This document shows positions 28,504-37,651 of a stretch of DNA of 64,000 nt, piece by piece. The position numbers and the translations under genes were made by a program. Location of the stretch: NCBI RefSeq assembly GCF_016125575.1, contig NZ_WGLM01000005.1:310001-374000 (forward strand), given 5' to 3'. Within the stretch, counting starts at the first letter, position 1. Every line of letters begins with the position of its first letter. A model generated the notes under the pieces. That model saw only the letters and a program-made list of their open reading frames with translations. It was not told the DNA's origin and made no database searches. This DNA comes from Limimaricola sp. Lineage in GTDB: Bacteria > Pseudomonadota > Alphaproteobacteria > Rhodobacterales > Rhodobacteraceae.

Positions 28504-29610
28504 TCAGCCCATCATCTTGCCGGCCTCGCCCTGCGCCTCGTAATGGCGTTGCAGCCGCGTCAGTGCGATGCGCAGCACGATCTTGCCCGAACGCGCCGCC
28601 CAGCCCAGCCGCTCTTCGGCCTGCTCCAGCCCCTCCAGATAGCAGCAGCACCGCAATGCAACATCGCCAAGACCCGGGCCAAGCTCTGCCAGTGCTGCAC
28701 GCAGCCGCGCCGCCGCGGCGCTGGCCCCGCCACCAGCCAGCGGGCCAAGCTGCGGGCCACTTGCGGGCGCGGTCAGAAACCGGTCCCAGTTCTGCGTCAC
28801 CTTCGGCCCCATCTGGGCCAGTTCGAAGTCCTCGCGCAGCCGTTCCCCCGCCGCGACCTGATCGCGAGTCAGGAACGGCTTGCCATCGCGGTCTTTTCGG
28901 CGAGCAAGAGCAATCAGCGGGCTGTCGGTGCCGCTGAAACGGCTGACCGGGTCAACCCAGCTTTCGGCCTCGTGCGACCGCTTGTCCGCGTGTATGCCGG
29001 GTGCCGCCGCAAAGGACGCAGGCGCCTCGGCAAGACCGCGCCCCGCCTCGGCGATCATCATGCGGCGCAGTTCGGCCCGTCCGGTGGGTGTGATCGTGTA
29101 GCGCGCGATCCGCGAGGGCGTCGTGCCGCAGGCGATCCAGTCACGCAGGGCCATCGCCTGGGCGATGTCGCACGCGACCACGGCAGTACGCGTGGCCGCG
29201 CCGCCCGGTCCCTCGCGCACGACGACGGCCTGCTCCATGTCACGGGCGACGGCCAGCACCGCGCCCGGTTCGGCCAGCCGACGCAGAACGCGGGCACCCT
29301 CGCTGGCGATGCGGGCCTCGCCGGGGCCTTGGGCGTTGTCCTTGGTCATCGTGGTCATCTCCTTGCGGGGCAGGCCTTCGCGGGCGAGGCAGGCTGCAAG
29401 ATTGCGCAGGGCCTCGTCGATCAACGGATCGTCACGCCGGTTTTCGAACCGGCGGACCTGACGCAGGATGGTCGAGGCATGCACCTCGCTGGCGCGGGCC
29501 AACGCACGGATCGACATGCCCGTTTCGGTATGAACGATGTAATTGCGCGCTGCCTGGGGCACCCATGCAGGCAAGGCCAGCTCGGCCCCCGGACCCCGAG
29601 TCCCCGTCAT
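28504..29610 (-). CDS. helix-turn-helix protein with DUF6456-like C-terminal domain
   Basis: The product is 368 residues. Residues about 30-55 (GMSIRALARASEVHASTILRQVRRFENRRDDP) form a likely helix-turn-helix. The C-terminal 150 residues, with SPLIALARRKDRDGKPFLTRDQVAAGERLREDFELAQMG-type sequence (for example AAGERLREDFELAQMG), match what I know as DUF6456, found in alphaproteobacterial DNA-binding proteins. The role is unknown; a transcription regulator is likely. ATG 29610 is preferred because AGAGGTGG lies upstream; GTG 29619 is possible. The gene is divergent from the DUF6477-like gene across a 233-base AT-richer gap. Confidence 0.72.
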   Translation of the reverse strand: MTGTRGPGAELALPAWVPQAARNYIVHTETGMSIRALARASEVHASTILRQVRRFENRRDDPLIDEALRNLAACLAREGLPRKEMTTMTKDNAQGPGEARIASEGARVLRRLAEPGAVLAVARDMEQAVVVREGPGGAATRTAVVACDIAQAMALRDWIACGTTPSRIARYTITPTGRAELRRMMIAEAGRGLAEAPASFAAAPGIHADKRSHEAESWVDPVSRFSGTDSPLIALARRKDRDGKPFLTRDQVAAGERLREDFELAQMGPKVTQNWDRFLTAPASGPQLGPLAGGGASAAAARLRAALAELGPGLGDVALRCCCYLEGLEQAEERLGWAARSGKIVLRIALTRLQRHYEAQGEAGKMMG

Positions 29611-29667
29611 TTCTGCCACCTCTGCTCATGTCCCGCCCGGTTCAATCGCCAGACTCTTTAACAATTT

Positions 29668-29684
29668 TACAACCTAAAGTTGTA
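29668..29684. promoter_or_regulatory. palindromic operator candidate upstream of the HTH gene
   Basis: TACAAC and GTTGTA are separated by CTAAA, a 6-bp inverted repeat in the AT-rich divergent region, about 60 bases before the HTH gene start. It could be an autoregulatory site. The rest of the gap (29611-29843) shows no other clear signal. Confidence 0.35.
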
Positions 29685-29843
29685 TTGGTTACCCAAGTGT
29701 TAAAGTCGATCGCAGGTCCATCATTGTTTCGAAAAGATAAACAAGGATGAGATCGCCGCACGGTGGTGGGCCCCCTCACGCAACACACGCCCAGATTGTG
29801 TAAGCTGACGCAACAATCACGACGGCACCACGGAGGGACCCCG

Positions 29844-30155
29844 ATGCTCGATATCCTCGGAATGATTGCTTCGCTGAAACGGCCCGGACTGCTGGTTCGC
29901 ACCGCGCGTTTCGGTGTGGACGATTACCGGCGCGACATCCACCTGCCCCGCATTCTGCGCAACGTCGCGCTACCGCGCCATGGCGAGGCGCTGATCCGCT
30001 TGCTCGAAATCGAGGACACTTTGAATGCGCTGCGTCTGGGCGGACACGCCGAATACGCCGTCGCCCGACATGTCGAGGTGATGATCGCGATCATGGGCGA
30101 AGCACGGCTGATGCGCGCCACGCTTCGCCCGGTCGCTGTGGCCGATCCTACATGA
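29844..30155 (+). CDS. small conserved protein, DUF6477-like
   Basis: The product is 103 residues, cytoplasmic, with no membrane span. The N-terminus MLDILGMIASLKRPGLLVRTARFGVDDYRRD followed by LPRILRN matches in style the short Rhodobacterales family I know as DUF6477 (for example LVRTARFGVDDYRRD). The C-terminal half is helical. GGAGGG lies just before the ATG, so this start is preferred over in-frame ones upstream. Its last eight bases overlap the end of the convergent methyltransferase gene. Function unknown. Confidence 0.7.
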   Translation: MLDILGMIASLKRPGLLVRTARFGVDDYRRDIHLPRILRNVALPRHGEALIRLLEIEDTLNALRLGGHAEYAVARHVEVMIAIMGEARLMRATLRPVAVADPT

Positions 30156-31695
30156 AGGCGTCCGGCTCACTTGCCTTCTTCTGTGCGACGTAGGCGTCCA
30201 GCGCCTCTTCGATCGCCGGGTCGATGGCCGGTTTGACGTAGGTGTCCAGCATCTTCTGCACCCGGATCGCGGCCAGCGCCTGCGTGTCGCGTGCGCCTTC
30301 CTCGTCCCAGGTCTCGAAGGGTTTGTAGTCGAACAGATCAGACCGCCAGAACGCCGCCTTGAAATTGGCCTGCGTGTGCGCGCAGCCAAGGTAATGGCCG
30401 CCCGGACCCACCTCGGCGATGGCATCCATCGCCTGTCCGTTCTCGCTGATGTCGACGCCGCGGGCGAAGTGGTGGACCGTGCCCAGCTGGTCGGCATCCA
30501 TGACGAATTTCTCGAAACTCGCGACCAGCCCGCCTTCCAGCCAGCCACAGGCATGCAGCATGAAGTTCACACCGGACAGCAGCCCCATGTTGAGGCTGTT
30601 GGCGCTTTCATACGCCGCCTGCGCATCGGGCAGTTTCGAGCCGCAGAACGATCCCGCAGAGCGGTAGGGAACGCCCAGCCGCCGGACAAGTTGCCCCATG
30701 CCATAGGTGATATGCGCCGCCTCGGGCGTGCCGAAGGTGGGCGCGCCCGAGTTCATGTCGATCGAGGTGACGAAGGCCCCGGCGATGACCGGCGCGCCCT
30801 TGCGCACAAGTTGGCTGTAGGCGATGCCGGCCAGAACTTCGGCCATCACTTGCGTCAATGTCCCGGCGACCGAGACCGGCGCCATCGCGCCGCCCACGAT
30901 AAACGGGCTGATGATCGCGGCCTGGTTGTTGCGGGCATAGACTTCGAGCGCGCCCATCATGATGCCGTCAAAGGTCAGCGGGCTGTTGATGTTGATCAGC
31001 GAGGTCATCACCGTGTTGTTGCGCACGAAGTCCTTGCCGAAGACGAGACCGGCCATGTCGACCGAATCCTGCGCGCGGCTGGGTTCGGTGACGGAGCCCA
31101 TGAAGGGCTTGTCGCTCAGCGTCATGTGGGCCTGCAGCATGTCGAGGTGACGCTTGTTCACCGGCACGTCCGTGGGCTCGCAAACGGTGCCGCCCGAATG
31201 GTGCAGCCATTTCGACATGTAGCCCAGCTTCACGAACTTGCGGAAATCGTCGATCGTGGCATAGCGGCGACCGCCTTCGGCAGACCGCACGAAGGGCGGA
31301 CCATAGACCGGCGCAAGGACAAGGTTACGCCCGCCGATCTCGACGCTGCGGGCGGGATTGCGGGCATGCTGGGTGAATTGGGCGGGTGCTGTCTTGCACA
31401 ATGCGCGGGCAAGGCCGCGCGGGATGCGCACGCGCTCGCCCCGCACATCTGCCCCGGCCTCGCGCCAACGGTCCAGCGCTGCGGGATTCTCTATGAAGTT
31501 GACGCCGATCTGCTCCAGCACGGTTTCGGCGTTATACTCGATCAGCTCCAGCGCCTCGGTCGTCAGGACCTCGAAGTTGGGGATATTGCGTTCGATGAAG
31601 CGCGCCGTCTCGACGCTCACCGCCGTCCGCTCGGCCCGGCGCGCCGCACCGCCGCCGCCACGCACCCGCCGCCCGGTTTCTGCAGTGTCCGCCAT
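30148..31695 (-). CDS. MttB-family (trimethylamine methyltransferase-like) protein, no pyrrolysine
   Basis: The product is 515 residues of the COG5598 family. Pyrrolysine-containing MttB demethylates trimethylamine onto a corrinoid protein; relatives without pyrrolysine act on quaternary amines such as glycine betaine. Here the frame is open throughout with no internal TAG, so it belongs to the second kind. Family blocks include the N-terminal ETVLEQIGVNFIENP, VYGPPFVRSAEGGRR and GVNFMLHACGWLEGGL. GAGGAGA precedes ATG 31695. No corrinoid-protein or methyltransferase partner gene is adjacent. Substrate is unknown. Confidence 0.9.
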   Translation of the reverse strand: MADTAETGRRVRGGGGAARRAERTAVSVETARFIERNIPNFEVLTTEALELIEYNAETVLEQIGVNFIENPAALDRWREAGADVRGERVRIPRGLARALCKTAPAQFTQHARNPARSVEIGGRNLVLAPVYGPPFVRSAEGGRRYATIDDFRKFVKLGYMSKWLHHSGGTVCEPTDVPVNKRHLDMLQAHMTLSDKPFMGSVTEPSRAQDSVDMAGLVFGKDFVRNNTVMTSLININSPLTFDGIMMGALEVYARNNQAAIISPFIVGGAMAPVSVAGTLTQVMAEVLAGIAYSQLVRKGAPVIAGAFVTSIDMNSGAPTFGTPEAAHITYGMGQLVRRLGVPYRSAGSFCGSKLPDAQAAYESANSLNMGLLSGVNFMLHACGWLEGGLVASFEKFVMDADQLGTVHHFARGVDISENGQAMDAIAEVGPGGHYLGCAHTQANFKAAFWRSDLFDYKPFETWDEEGARDTQALAAIRVQKMLDTYVKPAIDPAIEEALDAYVAQKKASEPDAFM

Positions 31696-31813
31696 AGCCC
31701 TGTCTCCTCGCGTTTCGCTGGTTGGGTGATAGCCCTGCACCGGCAGGCGCGTTGCGGCGATTGCGGCCTTTGGGGTGCGAAAGCGACATGCCGGTGCGGC
31801 GGCGATAGCGGTA

Positions 31814-33235
31814 TCAGGCGGCGTCGGCGCGGTAGGCACCGGCAAGTGCGGCCAGCCGGTCGATCACCCCCGGCATGTCGCAGACCGCCACGTTGAAGCG
31901 CAGCCAGGGCGATTGTTGCAGGTTCGGGCGGAACACCGCGCCCGGCGCCAGCATCACGCCCTGCTCCAGCCCCCGCTTGGCCAGCGGCAAGGAATCGTCG
32001 ATCCCCTCGAACCGCCCCCAGAGGAACATGCCGGCATCGCCCCGTTCCTCGGTGACGATACCGATCCGGTCGAACCCCGCCATCACCCGGTGGCGCGCAT
32101 CGGCCAGCCGGTCCTGCAGGCGGGTCACAAACTTGCGGTAAAACCCGTCGGTCAGCAGGCGGTAGATCAGCTTTTCGGAGAAGGCCGAGGTGGTGATCGA
32201 GGTGACCATCTTCGTATCGGTCATCTGGGTGATGACCTGCGGCGCGGCCGCGACCAGCCCCACGCGCAGGCTACCCGACAGGGTCTTGGAGAAGCTGCGG
32301 ACATATATCACGCGGTCAAGCTGGTCGAGCGCGGCCAGACGCAGCGCCGATCCCGGCAGCATGTCTGAAAAGATGTCGTCCTCGACCACGCGAAAGCCGT
32401 GGCGGACGGCCGTTTGCAGCACACGGAATACCGCGTGTTGCGACAGGGTTTGCCCCGTCGGGTTCTGCAGGACGGACTGGGTGAAATAAAGCTTCGGCGC
32501 ATGGGCGGCGGCAAGCGCCTCCAGTGCGTCCAGATCGGGCCCGTCGGGGCCGCGCGGCACGCCAAGCAGGCGCAGGCCATGCAGACGCAGGTTGCCGAAC
32601 AGGTTGTAATACCCCGGATCGTCGACCAGCACGGTGTCGCCGGGTGCAAGCTGGCTGCGGATCACGAGGTCAAGCGCCTGGCTCGCCCCGCAGGTCAGCA
32701 GGATCTGGTCCTCGGGCGGGTTCACCCCGATCTCGGGCAGGATGGTTCCAGCCAGCAGCGCGCGCAGCGGCCGGTAGCCCAGCGGCTCGCCATAGCCCAC
32801 AAGGTGCGCGCCCTCGTTGTTGGACAGGGTCCGCAGGACGCGGCGCAGGCTGGCCTCTTCCATCCAGCTTTCGGGCAGCCACGGACCACCCGCAAGGATC
32901 GTGTCCTGTTCGGCCTCCAGCAGCCGGCGGATCAGCCAGACCACTTCTTCGCGGTGCGCGGGCCCGTCGGTGGCGGGCGCGGCGGGGCGGTCGCGGCGGC
33001 CGGCCACGAAAAACCCGCTGCCCGGACGCGACACAACATAGCCATGTGCCGCCAGGCGATCATAGGCATCGGCCACGGTGAACCGGCTGACATCGTGGTC
33101 CTGCGCGAAGACCCGGATCGAGGGCAGCTTGACACCGGGTGCCAGCAGCCCGTCCTCGATCTGCCTGGCGATGGCCTGCTCGATTTGCTTGGTGAGCGAA
33201 ACGCCGGAGGACCGGCGCAGCATGACAGGGTCCAT
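31814..33235 (-). CDS. MocR/PdxR-type transcription regulator (GntR HTH plus aminotransferase domain)
   Basis: The product is 473 residues. Residues about 10-75 are a GntR winged helix (KLPSIRVFAQDHDVSRFTVADAYDRLAAHGYV); residues about 110-470 resemble a fold-type I aminotransferase with the PLP lysine in VRSFSKTLSGSLRVG (Lys317). Such proteins sense PLP adducts and act as activators or repressors. It is divergent from the tautomerase gene; the 154 bases between them hold a tandem 9-bp repeat and an inverted repeat that could be its binding sites. The start at 33235 fits the GntR domain; longer openings upstream run across the divergent gene. Confidence 0.9.
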   Translation of the reverse strand: MDPVMLRRSSGVSLTKQIEQAIARQIEDGLLAPGVKLPSIRVFAQDHDVSRFTVADAYDRLAAHGYVVSRPGSGFFVAGRRDRPAAPATDGPAHREEVVWLIRRLLEAEQDTILAGGPWLPESWMEEASLRRVLRTLSNNEGAHLVGYGEPLGYRPLRALLAGTILPEIGVNPPEDQILLTCGASQALDLVIRSQLAPGDTVLVDDPGYYNLFGNLRLHGLRLLGVPRGPDGPDLDALEALAAAHAPKLYFTQSVLQNPTGQTLSQHAVFRVLQTAVRHGFRVVEDDIFSDMLPGSALRLAALDQLDRVIYVRSFSKTLSGSLRVGLVAAAPQVITQMTDTKMVTSITTSAFSEKLIYRLLTDGFYRKFVTRLQDRLADARHRVMAGFDRIGIVTEERGDAGMFLWGRFEGIDDSLPLAKRGLEQGVMLAPGAVFRPNLQQSPWLRFNVAVCDMPGVIDRLAALAGAYRADAA

Positions 33236-33252
33236 CCGAACCTCCGCACTGG

Positions 33253-33299
33253 CAGCCCGGACAGCCCGGACTGTCTGGCCGTCAGGCCCATGACAGTCC
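33253..33299. promoter_or_regulatory. repeat-rich operator candidate for the MocR-type regulator
   Basis: The sequence CAGCCCGGA occurs twice in direct tandem (33253-33261 and 33262-33270). Overlapping it, GGACTGTC (33268-33275) and GACAGTCC (33292-33299) form a perfect 8-bp inverted repeat with centres about 24 bp apart, and inside them GGCC-GTCA-GGCC forms a second small palindrome. This dense symmetry in a regulator-target divergent region suggests protein binding. Confidence 0.5.
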
Positions 33300-33389
33300 T
33301 GTCGCCCATATTCGAAGTGTACATGTCTCCGGCCGGATGCGTCCAGTACGCCTTGGGGTGCGACACGGCAACACAAGGAGGTTCTCAAC

Positions 33390-33614
33390 ATGCCGCTGGT
33401 GGATATCGAAGTGATCGAAGGCGTCTTCACCGACACCCAGAAATCGGACCTGATCAAGAAGGTGACCGAGGCGATGGTCTCGGTCGAAGGCGAGGCGATG
33501 CGCGGCGTGACCTGGGTCCGCGTCAAGGAGGTCAAGAGCGGCGACTGGGCGATCGGGGGCCAGCCCCTGACGACGGCGGCGGTCCGCCAGATGGCATCGG
33601 GGAAGGCGGCCTGA
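33390..33614 (+). CDS. 4-oxalocrotonate tautomerase family protein
   Basis: The product is 74 residues with the N-terminal catalytic proline directly after Met ([11 protein letters not shown]), the hallmark of the tautomerase superfamily; the protein would act as a small oligomer after Met removal. Members tautomerise 2-hydroxymuconate or dehalogenate small acids. AAGGAGG is an excellent ribosome site just upstream. It is divergent from the MocR-type regulator and is the only gene before guaA, so the regulator probably controls it. Natural substrate unknown. Confidence 0.88.
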   Translation: MPLVDIEVIEGVFTDTQKSDLIKKVTEAMVSVEGEAMRGVTWVRVKEVKSGDWAIGGQPLTTAAVRQMASGKAA

Positions 33615-33629
33615 GGCAGGCTTCCCGCC

Positions 33630-33654
33630 GCGCGGGGTCGGGCAGGCCCCGCGC
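33630..33654 (+). terminator. GC-rich hairpin between tautomerase gene and guaA
   Basis: A perfect 8-bp stem (33630-33637 with 33647-33654) with a nine-base loop lies 15 bases after the tautomerase stop. There is no T-run. It may end the tautomerase transcript or lie in the guaA leader. Confidence 0.35.
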
Positions 33655-33696
33655 GAACCACTTGCCGAGACCACGGGCCACGGCTATGCCGCGAGC

Positions 33697-35262
33697 ATGA
33701 CCCAGCACCAGCGCCTTCTTATCGTCGACTTCGGCTCGCAAGTGACGCAGCTGATCGCGCGCCGCCTGCGCGAACTACGCGTCTATTGCGAGATTCACCC
33801 CTACCAGAACGTCACCGAGGCGTTCCTGAAAGAGTTCGCCCCGCAGGCGATCATCTTTTCGGGCGGCCCCGACAGCGTGACGCGCGAGGGCTCGCCCCGC
33901 CCGCCGCGCGCAGCCTACGAGATGGGCGTGCCGATCCTGGGCATCTGCTATGGCCAGCAGGTGATGATGCAGGACCTTGGCGGGCTTGTCGAAGCCGGGC
34001 AAAGCCACACCGCCGAATTCGGTCGCGCCTGGGTCAAGCCGACCGAGACGCCGCTGCCGCTGCTGGAAGGCTGGTTCATGGACGGCACCGGGCGCGAGCA
34101 GGTCTGGATGAGCCATGGCGACCACGTCGCGAAACTCGCGCCCGGCTTTGCCGTCTACGGCACCTCGCCCGGCGCGCCCTTCGCCATCACCGCCGACATT
34201 GATCGCCGTTTCTTTGCCGTGCAGTTTCACCCGGAGGTGCATCACACCCCCAACGGCAAGACGCTTTACCAGAACTTCGTGCGCATGGCGGGCTTTACTG
34301 GCGATTGGACGATGGCCGGCTACCGCGACGAGGCGATCCGCCAGATCCGCGCGCAGGTGGGCACGTCACACGTCATCTGCGGCCTCTCGGGCGGCGTCGA
34401 CAGCTCGGTCACGGCGGTGCTGCTGCACGAGGCGATCGGCGACCAGCTGACCTGCGTCTTCGTCGACCACGGCCTGTTGCGGCAGGGCGAGGCCGAGCAG
34501 GTCGTGACCATGTTCCGCGATCACTACAACATCAAACTGATCCACGCCGATGAAAGCGCGCTGTTCCTGGGCGAGTTGGCCGGCGTCAGCGACCCCGAGG
34601 TCAAGCGCAAGACAATCGGCCGGCTTTTCATCGACGTGTTCCAGAAATACGCCAACACCATCAAGGATGCCGAGTTCCTAGCCCAGGGCACGCTTTATCC
34701 CGACGTGATCGAAAGCGTCAGCTTCTCGGGCGGTCCCTCGGTCACGATCAAGAGCCATCACAACGTCGGCGGTCTGCCCGAGAAGATGGGGCTTAAACTG
34801 GTCGAGCCGCTGCGCGAACTCTTCAAGGACGAGGTGCGCGCGCTGGGACAGGAACTGGGCCTTCCGGCCAGCTTCATCGGCCGTCACCCCTTCCCCGGTC
34901 CGGGCCTTGCCATCCGTTGCCCCGGCGAGATCACGCCCGAGAAACTGGCAATCCTGCGCAAGGCCGACGCGGTCTTCATCGACCAGATCCGCAAGCACGG
35001 CCTTTACGACGAGATCTGGCAGGCCTTCGTCGCGATCCTGCCAGTGCGCACCGTTGGAGTGATGGGCGACGGGCGCACCTATGACTATGCCTGCGCCCTG
35101 CGCGCGGTGACCAGCGTCGATGGCATGACCGCCGATTACTACCCCTTCACCCACGATTTCCTGGGCGAAACGGCGACGCGCATCATCAACGAAGTCAAAG
35201 GCATCAACCGCGTGACTTACGACATCACCTCCAAACCCCCCGGCACGATCGAGTGGGAATAG
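33697..35262 (+). CDS. guaA: GMP synthase (glutamine-hydrolysing)
   Basis: This 521-residue enzyme converts XMP to GMP with glutamine and ATP. The N-terminal class I amidotransferase domain has the nucleophile Cys84 in GICYGQQVM and the histidine in [10 protein letters not shown]. The ATP-pyrophosphatase domain has the P-loop SGGVDSS near residue 230. The C-terminal dimerisation domain contains [13 protein letters not shown] and ends [11 protein letters not shown], identical in style to other GuaA proteins. The full length is present. It stands apart from other purine genes here. Confidence 0.97.
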   Translation: MTQHQRLLIVDFGSQVTQLIARRLRELRVYCEIHPYQNVTEAFLKEFAPQAIIFSGGPDSVTREGSPRPPRAAYEMGVPILGICYGQQVMMQDLGGLVEAGQSHTAEFGRAWVKPTETPLPLLEGWFMDGTGREQVWMSHGDHVAKLAPGFAVYGTSPGAPFAITADIDRRFFAVQFHPEVHHTPNGKTLYQNFVRMAGFTGDWTMAGYRDEAIRQIRAQVGTSHVICGLSGGVDSSVTAVLLHEAIGDQLTCVFVDHGLLRQGEAEQVVTMFRDHYNIKLIHADESALFLGELAGVSDPEVKRKTIGRLFIDVFQKYANTIKDAEFLAQGTLYPDVIESVSFSGGPSVTIKSHHNVGGLPEKMGLKLVEPLRELFKDEVRALGQELGLPASFIGRHPFPGPGLAIRCPGEITPEKLAILRKADAVFIDQIRKHGLYDEIWQAFVAILPVRTVGVMGDGRTYDYACALRAVTSVDGMTADYYPFTHDFLGETATRIINEVKGINRVTYDITSKPPGTIEWE

Positions 35263-35439
35263 GCGCGGTGGCGGTGCCTTCGTGCCCGCAACCCGTCACG
35301 CACTGATTCGAGGCCCGTCCGGCCCTCCATTCCGCGGCCGCGCGGCCCTGCGCCCGCCGGTCAACGCCGTGATTTACCCTCGCCTCTGCCGGTGGCGGAT
35401 GCTAGCAAACGGCACCAGCCACCGCGTGCCGGATCCCGA

Positions 35440-36312
35440 ATGACCGCCCTTGCCCCCTCCGTGCCGCTCTGGCGGCCCGCCCTCTGGATGACCGGCGCCA
35501 TTGCCAGCTTCACGGCAATGGCGGTGGCGGGGCGCGCTGTCAGCTTTCAACTCGATACCTTCGAGATCATGCTGTACCGCTCGCTCACCGGGATCTTCAT
35601 CGTGCTGGTGGTGGGCGGCTGGGCCGGAACGCTGGGGCAGGTCACCACGCGGCGGGCCTGGCTGCAGGTGCTGCGCAACATGGCCCATTTCACCGGTCAG
35701 AACCTGTGGTTTTACGCGCTGACCCAGCTTGCCTTGGCGCAAGTCTTTGCGCTGGAGTTCACCACGCCGGTCTGGGTCATCCTGCTGTCGCCCCTGTTGC
35801 TTGGCGAGCGCCTGACGGGGGTCAAGCTGATCGCCGCGGCGCTTGGTTTCGCCGGCATCCTTGTGGTTGCACACCCCGACATGGCCCACGTGTCGCCCGG
35901 CCTGATTGCCGCAGCGACCTGCGCCATCGGTTTCGCGCTGGCCGGCATGATGACGCGGATGCTGACCCGCACGGAAACGATTACCTGCATCATGTTGTGG
36001 CTGACAGGAACGCAGGCGCTTTTCGGGCTGATTTGTGCGGGCTGGGACGGGCATATCGCGCTGCCGACTGCGGCCACGCTGCCGTGGCTCTTGCTGATCG
36101 GGTGTGCCGGCCTGCTGGCGCATTTCTGCCTGACGACGGCCCTGTCTATCGCGCCCGCCAGCGTCGTGATGCCGATGGACTTCGCCCGCCTGCCGGTGAT
36201 CGCAGTGGTGGGCGCGCTGGTCTATGGCGAGGCGCTGGACCCGGCGGTCGCCGCCGGCGCGGTGCTGATCATCGCGGGCAACTGGATCAACATCCGGGGC
36301 GCCCGCCGCTAG
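35440..36312 (+). CDS. EamA-family drug/metabolite exporter
   Basis: This is a membrane protein of 290 residues with about ten hydrophobic helices in two EamA halves; FYALTQLALAQVFALEFTTPVWVILLSPLLLGER-type sequence (for example EFTTPVWVILLSPLLLGE) ends the first half and APASVVMPMDFARLPVIA marks the second. The substrate cannot be predicted. The ATG at 35440 starts just before the first helix; a GTG 48 bases upstream is possible. It lies 177 bases after guaA; I saw no signal in that gap. Confidence 0.9.
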   Translation: MTALAPSVPLWRPALWMTGAIASFTAMAVAGRAVSFQLDTFEIMLYRSLTGIFIVLVVGGWAGTLGQVTTRRAWLQVLRNMAHFTGQNLWFYALTQLALAQVFALEFTTPVWVILLSPLLLGERLTGVKLIAAALGFAGILVVAHPDMAHVSPGLIAAATCAIGFALAGMMTRMLTRTETITCIMLWLTGTQALFGLICAGWDGHIALPTAATLPWLLLIGCAGLLAHFCLTTALSIAPASVVMPMDFARLPVIAVVGALVYGEALDPAVAAGAVLIIAGNWINIRGARR

Positions 36313-36434
36313 TGTACTTTTTGTGACGCCCAATAAGTCAAGTTTTCATGACGTAGCGTAATTTATTGACGGTTTTGTTACGTGCGCCCATGCCTGTCAG
36401 CAGGGATGACAATTTCATGTGCAGGGAAGAGAAC
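36313..36434 (+). promoter_or_regulatory. AT-rich leader upstream of the FadL-type gene
   Basis: This gap is strikingly AT-rich compared with its surroundings and carries three TGACG pentamers, the last within a TTGACG (36366-36371) that could serve as a -35 element; the -10 counterpart is weak. It probably holds the promoter of the outer membrane protein gene. Confidence 0.3.
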
Positions 36435-37547
36435 ATGAACAAGATTTTGACGGCTGGCGCAGCTCTGATGTTGACCACTTCGATGGCAAGTGCAGGTGGC
36501 ATCGACCGTGGCGGAAATGATTACAGCGTGCTCTTCGAGCATGGTAACTTCGCGCAGTTGAGCTTTTCGTCCGTATCTCCCACCGTGAGCGGCGACTATA
36601 TCGCCCTGTTGGGCGGCGGCTCGACCGGCGACATGGCCAATGACTATGTCACGGCCGGTATCGCCTTGAAGTACCAACTCAACGATCAGATCGCGATCGC
36701 GTTTTTCCTCAACCAGCCCTATGGCGCAGATGCTGAATACTCGTCCGGCTTCTACACGGGACTGCAGGCGAAGTGGACCAGCACGGCCACCTCTCTTGTC
36801 GCCAAATACAACGCGACACCGGCTGTTTCGGTTTATGGTGGTGTCCGCTACGTCCAGAGCTCCGCAACGATCAACATTCCACCGCTGCTGATGTCGTCGG
36901 GTGCGACCACTAACGCCTCTTACAATTACTCCGCCTCGACGAACACCGATTCGCAGATGAGCTACATCCTCGGCGCCGCTTACGAGAAGCCTGAGATCGC
37001 GCTTCGGGTGGCCTTGACCTATGAAAGCGGCTTCACCCATTCGTTCCAGTCGAGCGAGACGTTCCCTGCTGGTGCGCTCAGCAATTTCGCCGGCACGACG
37101 ACTATCCAAATGCCATCGGCGCTGACGCTGGACTTTCAGACCGGCGTGGCTGCGAACACGCTCGTTTTCGGGTCGATCCGCTATTCCGACTGGTCGGTGT
37201 GGGACGTGACGCCGCCGGGCTACTACGGAGTCGCATCTGATTCGATCACATCGATCGACAATCCCGTCACAACCTACAAGATCGGCATTGGCCGCAAGAT
37301 CAACGATGAATTCTCGGTCTTTGCGCGTCTTGGCTATGAAAAGGCCAATGGCGGCGTCGCCTCGCGGCTGGCCCCGACCGACGGGATGAAGAGTATCGGC
37401 GTTGGAGGGTCCTACACCGTGGGTAACGTCAAGATCACCGGTGGTCTGGAATATGCGATGCTCGGCGATGCCGTGGACGGCTCGGGCACCAGTTTCACCG
37501 GCTCGAATGCACTTGGTGTGGGCATCAACGTCGGCGTCAACTTCTGA
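36435..37547 (+). CDS. FadL/OmpP1-type outer membrane protein
   Basis: The product is 370 residues with a signal peptide (MNKILTAGAALMLTTSMASA) and a beta-barrel pattern ending GVNVGVNF-like (GINVGVNF) with a terminal Phe. The mature N-terminus GGIDRGGNDYSVLFEHGN and the DYVTAGIALKYQLNDQIAIAF region resemble the hydrophobic-compound transporters of the FadL/TodX family, which have a plugged barrel. AGGGAAGAG precedes the ATG at 36435. An efficient-looking terminator follows within 24 bases, so it is monocistronic. Substrate unknown; long-chain fatty acids are possible. Confidence 0.88.
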   Translation: MNKILTAGAALMLTTSMASAGGIDRGGNDYSVLFEHGNFAQLSFSSVSPTVSGDYIALLGGGSTGDMANDYVTAGIALKYQLNDQIAIAFFLNQPYGADAEYSSGFYTGLQAKWTSTATSLVAKYNATPAVSVYGGVRYVQSSATINIPPLLMSSGATTNASYNYSASTNTDSQMSYILGAAYEKPEIALRVALTYESGFTHSFQSSETFPAGALSNFAGTTTIQMPSALTLDFQTGVAANTLVFGSIRYSDWSVWDVTPPGYYGVASDSITSIDNPVTTYKIGIGRKINDEFSVFARLGYEKANGGVASRLAPTDGMKSIGVGGSYTVGNVKITGGLEYAMLGDAVDGSGTSFTGSNALGVGINVGVNF

Positions 37548-37570
37548 TCCGGCAGAAATGTTCAAGACAG

Positions 37571-37597
37571 GGGCCTCGCTGCGGCGGGGCCCTTTTT
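37571..37597 (+). terminator. intrinsic terminator of the FadL-type gene
   Basis: A 9-bp stem with one G-U pair and a TGCG loop (37571-37592) is followed directly by five T residues (37593-37597). It begins 23 bases after the stop codon. Confidence 0.82.
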
Positions 37598-37651
37598 CGT
37601 TGGCGCAGGTTCCGGATTGCCGGGACGCCGGGCGGGGCCTAATCCAGCGCC

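Noticed and set aside
36313-36434. Regular operator array made of TGACG repeats
   Set aside because: Three copies occur, but spacing is irregular (25 and 18 bases) and the motif is short, so chance in an AT-rich leader is likely.
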